64,000 nt of DNA from contig NZ_FQVX01000003.1 in assembly GCF_900129495.1 (NCBI RefSeq), forward strand, positions 310,001-374,000, in the 5' to 3' direction. The notes under the pieces are model-generated. The model did no database searches, had not been told where the DNA came from, and saw nothing but the letters and a program-made list of their open reading frames with translations. The translations under genes and the position numbers were made by a program. Below, piece after piece: positions 59,780 to 64,000 of this stretch. The DNA comes from Geodermatophilus nigrescens (GTDB lineage: Bacteria; Actinomycetota; Actinomycetes; Mycobacteriales; Geodermatophilaceae). The stretch's first letter is position 1; each line of letters starts with the position of its first letter.

Positions 59780-60859
59780 TCAGCGACCGGTCTTGGGGGC
59801 GAAGAAGCGGCTGATCAGGCGGGCCACGACGTTGAGGACCATGACCAGGATGATGAGGACGAGCGCCGCCGTCCAGGCCCGGTCCAGGAACGCCTGGGTG
59901 TCGGTCCCCGGCTGGGTCAGCTGGTAGTAGGCGAACACCGGCAGCGTCGCCATCCGTCCGTCGAACGGGTTGAGGTTCGTCCCCGTGATGAGGCCCACGG
60001 TGATGAGCAGCGGCGCGGTCTCACCGATGACGCGGGCGACCGCGAGGGTGATGCCGGTGCCGAGACCGGCGACGGCGGTCGGCAGGACGACCTTGACGAT
60101 CGTCCGCCACTTCGGCACGCCCAGGGCGTAGCTGGCCTCGCGCAGCTCGTTGGGGACGAGCTTGAGGACCTCCTCGCAGGAGCGCACGACCACCGGGATC
60201 ATCAGCACCGACAGCGCCGCGGCGCCCATGAGGCCGAGCCGGACGTCGTTGCCGAACAGCAGCGTGAACAGCGCGAAGGCGAACAGGCCGGCGACGATCG
60301 ACGGGATGCCGGTCATGACGTCGACGAAGAAGGTGATCGCCTTCTTGAGCCGGCCGGTGCCGTACTCCACCAGGTAGATGGCGGTGAGCAGGCCGATCGG
60401 CACCGAGATCACCGCGGTGACCGCGGTGATGATCACGGTGCCGAGGATGGCGTGGTACGCACCGCCGCCCTCGCCCACGACCCGGAACATCGAGTTGGAG
60501 AAGAACTGGGCGTCGAAGCGGGCCAGGCCCTTGTCGAGGACCGTGTACACCAGCGACACCAGCGGGATCATCGCGATCCCGAAGGCCGTGGTGACCAGCG
60601 CCGTGACCAGCCGGTCGGTGGCCTTCCGGGTGCCCTCGACGGCTCGCGAGCCGACGTACACCGCCAGGGTGCCGAGGACGACGCCGTAGACGACGGCGAG
60701 GGCGATGCCGGAGCCGGTGAGGGCCGCCAGCAGGGCGCCGGCGGCGAGGCCGGCGACGTAGAGGCCGAGGCCGGCGTAGCGGGGGAGCTTGCGCTGCGGC
60801 CGGATCGGGCCGGAGGGCTCCTCGGCGACCCGGACGGGGGACTGCGTCGAGGTGCTCAT
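59780..60859 (-). CDS. pstA: Phosphate ABC transporter permease PstA
   Basis: 359 residues; ATG overlaps the pstC stop by 1 nt (TGATG). Six core permease helices with [20 protein letters not shown] and the EAA-type loop [46 protein letters not shown]. Two extra hydrophobic helices precede (about 28-70), with a short hydrophilic N-terminus, a longer lead than in enterobacterial PstA but usual in actinobacteria. Inner-membrane channel subunit together with PstC. Confidence 0.94.
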   Translation of the reverse strand: MSTSTQSPVRVAEEPSGPIRPQRKLPRYAGLGLYVAGLAAGALLAALTGSGIALAVVYGVVLGTLAVYVGSRAVEGTRKATDRLVTALVTTAFGIAMIPLVSLVYTVLDKGLARFDAQFFSNSMFRVVGEGGGAYHAILGTVIITAVTAVISVPIGLLTAIYLVEYGTGRLKKAITFFVDVMTGIPSIVAGLFAFALFTLLFGNDVRLGLMGAAALSVLMIPVVVRSCEEVLKLVPNELREASYALGVPKWRTIVKVVLPTAVAGLGTGITLAVARVIGETAPLLITVGLITGTNLNPFDGRMATLPVFAYYQLTQPGTDTQAFLDRAWTAALVLIILVMVLNVVARLISRFFAPKTGR

Positions 60860-61812
60860 CAGTTGGCTCCGGAGAAGTCGGCGCGCCGGTTGACGATCCA
60901 GCGGGCGAGCATGTTGACCGCCAGGGTGATGACGAACAGCACCAGGCCGCTGGCGACCAGGGTGTTGATGCCCAGGCCGGTGGCCTCGGGGAACCGCAGG
61001 GCGATGTTCGACGCGATCGTCGAGGGGTTCGAGCTGCTGATCAGGTTCAGCGTGGCGCCGGCGCCACCGGAGAGCACGATGGCGACCGCCATCGTCTCGC
61101 CGAGCGCGCGGCCCAGGCCCAGCATGGCGCCGGCGATCACGCCGGACTTGCCGTAGGGCAGGACGGCCATCTTGATCATCTCCCAGCGCGTGGCGCCGAG
61201 GGCCAGGGCGGCCTCGCGGTGCAGCGCCGGCGCCTGGCCGAACACTTCGCGGGCGATGGCCGAGATGATCGGCAGGATCATGACCGCGAGCACCAGGCCG
61301 ACGGTCAGCATCGTGCGGCCGCTGGTGGAGGCGGGGCCGGCGAAGATCGGCAGCCAGCTCAGGTTGTCGGCGGCCCACACGTGGAAGGGCACGAGCGCCG
61401 GGGCGAGCACCGCGAGGCCCCAGAAGCCGTAGACGACGCTGGGGATCGCCGCCAGCAGGTCGATCACGTAGCCGAGGCCGGCAGCGATGCGGCGGGGCGC
61501 GTAGTAGGTGACGAACAGCGCGATGCCCACCGCCAGCGGGGTGGCGACGAGGAGGGCGAGGACGGCGCCGAGCAGCGTCCCGAGGACCAGCGGCGCGATG
61601 TAGGAGCCGAGGCCCTCGCCACCGGGGATGTCCTCCGCGGGCGCGGTGAGGGCCGGGATCGCCTCGCTGATCAGGAAGGCGGCGACGCCGGCCAGCACGA
61701 GCAGGATGAAGATGCCGGAGCCCTTGGCGCTGCCGGCGAAGATGCGGTCACCCGCCCGGCGCACGACGCGCTGCTGCACGGGGGGTGGGGTGGGGGCCTT
61801 CGTGGCGGTCAC
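60859..61812 (-). CDS. pstC: Phosphate ABC transporter permease PstC
   Basis: 317 residues, six helices. IDLLAAIPSVVYGFWGLAVL and the EAA loop HREAALALGATRWEMIKMAVLPYGKSGVIAGAMLGLGRALGETMAV are diagnostic. It lies 112 nt downstream of pstS, with a strong hairpin between that may reduce read-through so that the binding protein outnumbers the channel. Coupled to pstA. Confidence 0.95.
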   Translation of the reverse strand: MTATKAPTPPPVQQRVVRRAGDRIFAGSAKGSGIFILLVLAGVAAFLISEAIPALTAPAEDIPGGEGLGSYIAPLVLGTLLGAVLALLVATPLAVGIALFVTYYAPRRIAAGLGYVIDLLAAIPSVVYGFWGLAVLAPALVPFHVWAADNLSWLPIFAGPASTSGRTMLTVGLVLAVMILPIISAIAREVFGQAPALHREAALALGATRWEMIKMAVLPYGKSGVIAGAMLGLGRALGETMAVAIVLSGGAGATLNLISSSNPSTIASNIALRFPEATGLGINTLVASGLVLFVITLAVNMLARWIVNRRADFSGAN

Positions 61813-61875
61813 CGCTGCTCCGGGTGGTCGGGGTGGTGCGGGGGTGGTGCGGGACGCCCGTCGCCGGGCGGGGTG

Positions 61876-61909
61876 GTGGCCCGGGGCGTCGGTCGACGCC
61901 CCGGGCCAC
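61876..61909 (-). terminator. Attenuating hairpin between pstS and pstC
   Basis: GTGGCCCGGGGCGTC and its exact complement (15 bp) flank GGTC. Position inside an operon suggests partial termination or mRNA 3' protection of the pstS part. Confidence 0.7.
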
Positions 61910-61924
61910 CGGGAGTGTGACGGA

Positions 61925-63049
61925 TCAGCCCGCGGCGGTGATGGCGTCGACGGCGCCCTGGGCCTGCTCGCGGAGCGTGTCGGAGATCGGCGCGTTGCCG
62001 GCGTTGTCGGCCGCGGCCTGCTGGCCGTCCTCGCTGACCACGTAGGTCATGAAGGCCTTGACGTTGTCGGCGGTGGACTGGTCGTCGTACTCGACGCAAC
62101 CGACGTGGTAGCTGACCAGCACAATCGGGTACTCGCCCGAGCCCTCGGTCTGCCGGTTGACCTCGATGGCGAAGTCGTACTCGCCGCGGCCCTCGACGGC
62201 CGGGGAGTTCTCGACGACGGCGGCGGCGGCCTCGGCCGACGGGGCCACGAACTCCGAGCCGACGCCGACGTTGGCGACACCGAGCTCACCGGCGCGGCTG
62301 GCGTCGGCGTAGGTCACGGCGCCGGCCGTGCTCTCGACGACGCCCACGACGCCGGAGGTGCCGTTCGCGGCCTCGCCACCGGGCAGCGGCCACACGCCGT
62401 CGGGCTCGGCGGTCCACACGTCACCGGCGGCCTGGAACAGGTAGTCGGTGAAGTTGTCCGTGGTGCCCGAGTCGTCGGCGCGGTGCACGGGGGTGATCGC
62501 GGTGTCGGGGAGCTCGGCGTCCGGGTTCGCCTCGGCGATCGCCGGGTCGTTCCAGGTGGTGATCTGGCCGGTGAAGATCCGGGCGATCACGTCGGGCGAG
62601 AGGTTGAGCTGGTCGACGCCCTCGAGGTTGAAGATGACCGCGATCGGCGAGATGTAGTTCGGCAGCTCGAAGACCTCGCCGCCGCCGCAGCGCTCCTGGG
62701 CGGCGGTCAGCTCCTCCTCGTCGAGCGCGGCGTCGGAGCCGGCGAAGTCGGCGCGGCCGTCGATGAACTGCTCGCGGCCCGCGCCCGAGCCGGCCGGGTC
62801 GTAGCTGAACTGGACGTCGGGGTACTCGCCCTCGAAGCCGGCCTGCCACGCCTCCATGGCGGCCTGCTGGCTGCTGGCGCCGGCGCCCACGAGGTCACCG
62901 CTGAGCTCGGCGGCGCTCGAGCCGCTGCCGCTGTCGCTGCCGCCCGAGGAGGCCTCGGACTCGTTCGCGGCGCCACACGCGGCGAGCGCGAGGGTGCTGG
63001 CCAGTGCCGTCGAGAGGACGGCGGCGCGCGACCTGGTGCTGAGCTTCAA
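61925..63049 (-). CDS. pstS: Phosphate-binding lipoprotein PstS
   Basis: 374 residues if the TTG at 63049 is used, which has AAAGG 9 nt upstream and gives a proper lipoprotein signal (KLSTRSRAAVLSTALASTLALAAC, Cys near 24). A start further up would lengthen the signal oddly. Ligand-binding features: GAGASSQQAAMEAWQAGFEGEYP, YDPAGSGAGREQFIDGRADFAGSDAAL, HRADDSGTTDNFTDYL, YVVSEDGQQAA. It captures phosphate outside the membrane. A PHO box lies about 100 nt upstream, so phosphate starvation should induce the operon. Confidence 0.94.
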   Translation of the reverse strand: MKLSTRSRAAVLSTALASTLALAACGAANESEASSGGSDSGSGSSAAELSGDLVGAGASSQQAAMEAWQAGFEGEYPDVQFSYDPAGSGAGREQFIDGRADFAGSDAALDEEELTAAQERCGGGEVFELPNYISPIAVIFNLEGVDQLNLSPDVIARIFTGQITTWNDPAIAEANPDAELPDTAITPVHRADDSGTTDNFTDYLFQAAGDVWTAEPDGVWPLPGGEAANGTSGVVGVVESTAGAVTYADASRAGELGVANVGVGSEFVAPSAEAAAAVVENSPAVEGRGEYDFAIEVNRQTEGSGEYPIVLVSYHVGCVEYDDQSTADNVKAFMTYVVSEDGQQAAADNAGNAPISDTLREQAQGAVDAITAAG

Positions 63050-63151
63050 CTCTGTGCCTTTCGGAGAGGGGGACCCGGACCTCGTTGCCGGGCAGAGCGG
63101 GACCAACGGCGAGGACGGTAGGCAGCACAGGTGGCCGGTCCCGGGTCGCTC

Positions 63152-63173
63152 GGTGAACGGGTGGTGAACGCCC
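63152..63173 (-). promoter_or_regulatory. PHO box upstream of pstS
   Basis: On the minus strand GTTCACCACCC is followed directly by GTTCACCGAGC: two GTTCACC units with the 11-bp spacing of actinobacterial PhoP boxes. A third GTTCACC (63218-63224) and a related GTTCTCACC (63193-63201) lie further upstream. Confidence 0.85.
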
Positions 63174-63301
63174 GCGGGACCTTTCCCGACCGGGTGAGAA
63201 CGGCGTCACGTCCAGCAGGTGAACGCGTGCGCGTCAGGTGGCGACGGCCACTCCGCGTGCGGCAGAAAGGGGCGTTTGCGCCCGGTCGGGCGCTCCGCGC
63301 G

Positions 63302-64000
63302 TCAGCGGGAGAGGCGCCAGGAGACGTCGACGGCGAACCGCGTGAACCCGGTGCGCTCGTACAGCGCGACCGCGGGCACGTTGTCCTCCTCGACGTAGAG
63401 CAGCACCTGCCCGAGGCCGGTCCGGCGCAGGTGCGCGAGCCCCAGCGCGGTCAGCGCGCGGCCGAGCCCGAGCCCCTGGGCGCCGGGGTCGATGCCGAGG
63501 ACGTACACCTCGCCGGCCGGGTCGGGGCCGGCGTCGCCGGGCGGGTGGACCTTCGTCCAGTGCGAGCCGAGCAGCGTGCCGCCGCCGGCCGGGTCGCCGC
63601 GCCAGGCGAGCAGGAAGCCGGCGGGGTCGAACCACGGCTCGGCCTCGCGCAGCGCGAGGTCCGTCGCGGTCCACGAGCCCTGCTCGGGGTGGGTGGCGAA
63701 CGCGCGGGCGTTCACCCGCAGCCACGCCTCCTCGTCGCGGCCGGGCCGGAACGCCTCGACGTGCACGCCCTCGGGCAGCGGGGCCGGGGCGTCGAGGTCG
63801 GCGTCGGTGAGCGGGCGGCGCATCTGCAGCAGCACCCGCGCGCGGGTGTAGCCGCGGGCACCGGCCAGGGCGGCCGCGGCCGGCAGGTCGCCGTGCGCCC
63901 AGACCCGCAGCGGGCGCCCGCCGGCGAGCTCCTCGAGCCGGGCCAGCAGCGCGCGCCCGGTGCCGCGGCCCCGGGCGGCGGGGGCGACGACGAGCTCGGC
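63302..64000 (-). CDS. mshD: Mycothiol synthase, C-terminal part (5' end outside window)
   Basis: 233 codons in frame to the right edge. Two tandem GNAT domains: the end of the first is at the edge (AELVVAPAARGRGTGRALLARLEEL, the acetyl-CoA loop). The second has WRVNARAF-like LRVNARAFATHPEQGSWTATDL, GSHWTKVHPP, GEVYVLGIDPGAQGLGLGRALTALGLAHLRRTGLGQVLLYVEEDNVPAVALYERTGF. These match MshD, which acetylates Cys-GlcN-Ins in the last step of mycothiol synthesis and is restricted to actinobacteria. Divergent to nothing here; pstS lies downstream on the same strand after 250 nt. Confidence 0.9.
   Translation of the reverse strand, partial: AELVVAPAARGRGTGRALLARLEELAGGRPLRVWAHGDLPAAAALAGARGYTRARVLLQMRRPLTDADLDAPAPLPEGVHVEAFRPGRDEEAWLRVNARAFATHPEQGSWTATDLALREAEPWFDPAGFLLAWRGDPAGGGTLLGSHWTKVHPPGDAGPDPAGEVYVLGIDPGAQGLGLGRALTALGLAHLRRTGLGQVLLYVEEDNVPAVALYERTGFTRFAVDVSWRLSR

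Overview
The window is very GC-rich DNA from an actinobacterium. Several features point to the mycothiol-producing Frankineae/Geodermatophilaceae side: a mycothiol synthase gene at the right edge, many GTG starts, leaderless genes with a TANNNT box 6-8 nt before the start codon, an IdeR-type iron box and an actinobacterial PHO box. The family-level placement is inference from gene style, not from a search.

Left part, about 1-8.14 kb, is an accessory region. It holds the C-terminal part of a very large sacsin-like/DUF3883 protein, a membrane GAF protein with a downstream 60-aa gene, two orphan genes, two degenerate tRNA 3'-end fragments, and the two ends of a decayed IS481-type transposase separated by an unrelated gene (5879-6715) on the opposite strand. 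The tRNA-Lys-like fragment at 8099-8142 marks a sharp change to compact chromosomal genes and is a candidate attachment-site scar.

Middle part, 8.15-41 kb, is chromosomal metabolism and regulation. It includes an iron-regulated siderophore-binding lipoprotein, a UvrA-like ABC protein with a short DUF2332 gene, AraC+VOC, DUF2975+HTH+FAD oxidoreductase, TetR/epimerase with paired operators, a P450, a GGDEF-EAL protein, a zinc metallopeptidase lipoprotein, a polyhydroxyalkanoate synthase/depolymerase pair, two acyl-CoA dehydrogenases, hemerythrin, YihY, two DHA2-like exporters (one with a MarR repressor) and a zinc alcohol dehydrogenase. An unrecognised gene family occurs three times here: a long form with a membrane module plus a C-terminal domain (21850), the C-terminal domain alone (20338) and the membrane module alone (34713). 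The first two share a roughly 60-bp upstream element with an inverted repeat.

Right part, 41-64 kb: HrpA helicase, a small HTH protein with repeated operator-like motifs, an RsbW-like ATPase, a second P450 paralogue, the sulfate-activation genes cysQ-cysD-cysN downstream of a two-component system, a siderophore-interacting protein, TUDOR/DUF2795 small proteins, a coiled-coil protein made of 14-residue repeats, an LCP-like protein that appears to lack the family's catalytic residues, the pstS-C-A-B phosphate importer with a PHO box, and the C-terminal part of mshD. Most transcription units are separated by strong GC-rich hairpins.
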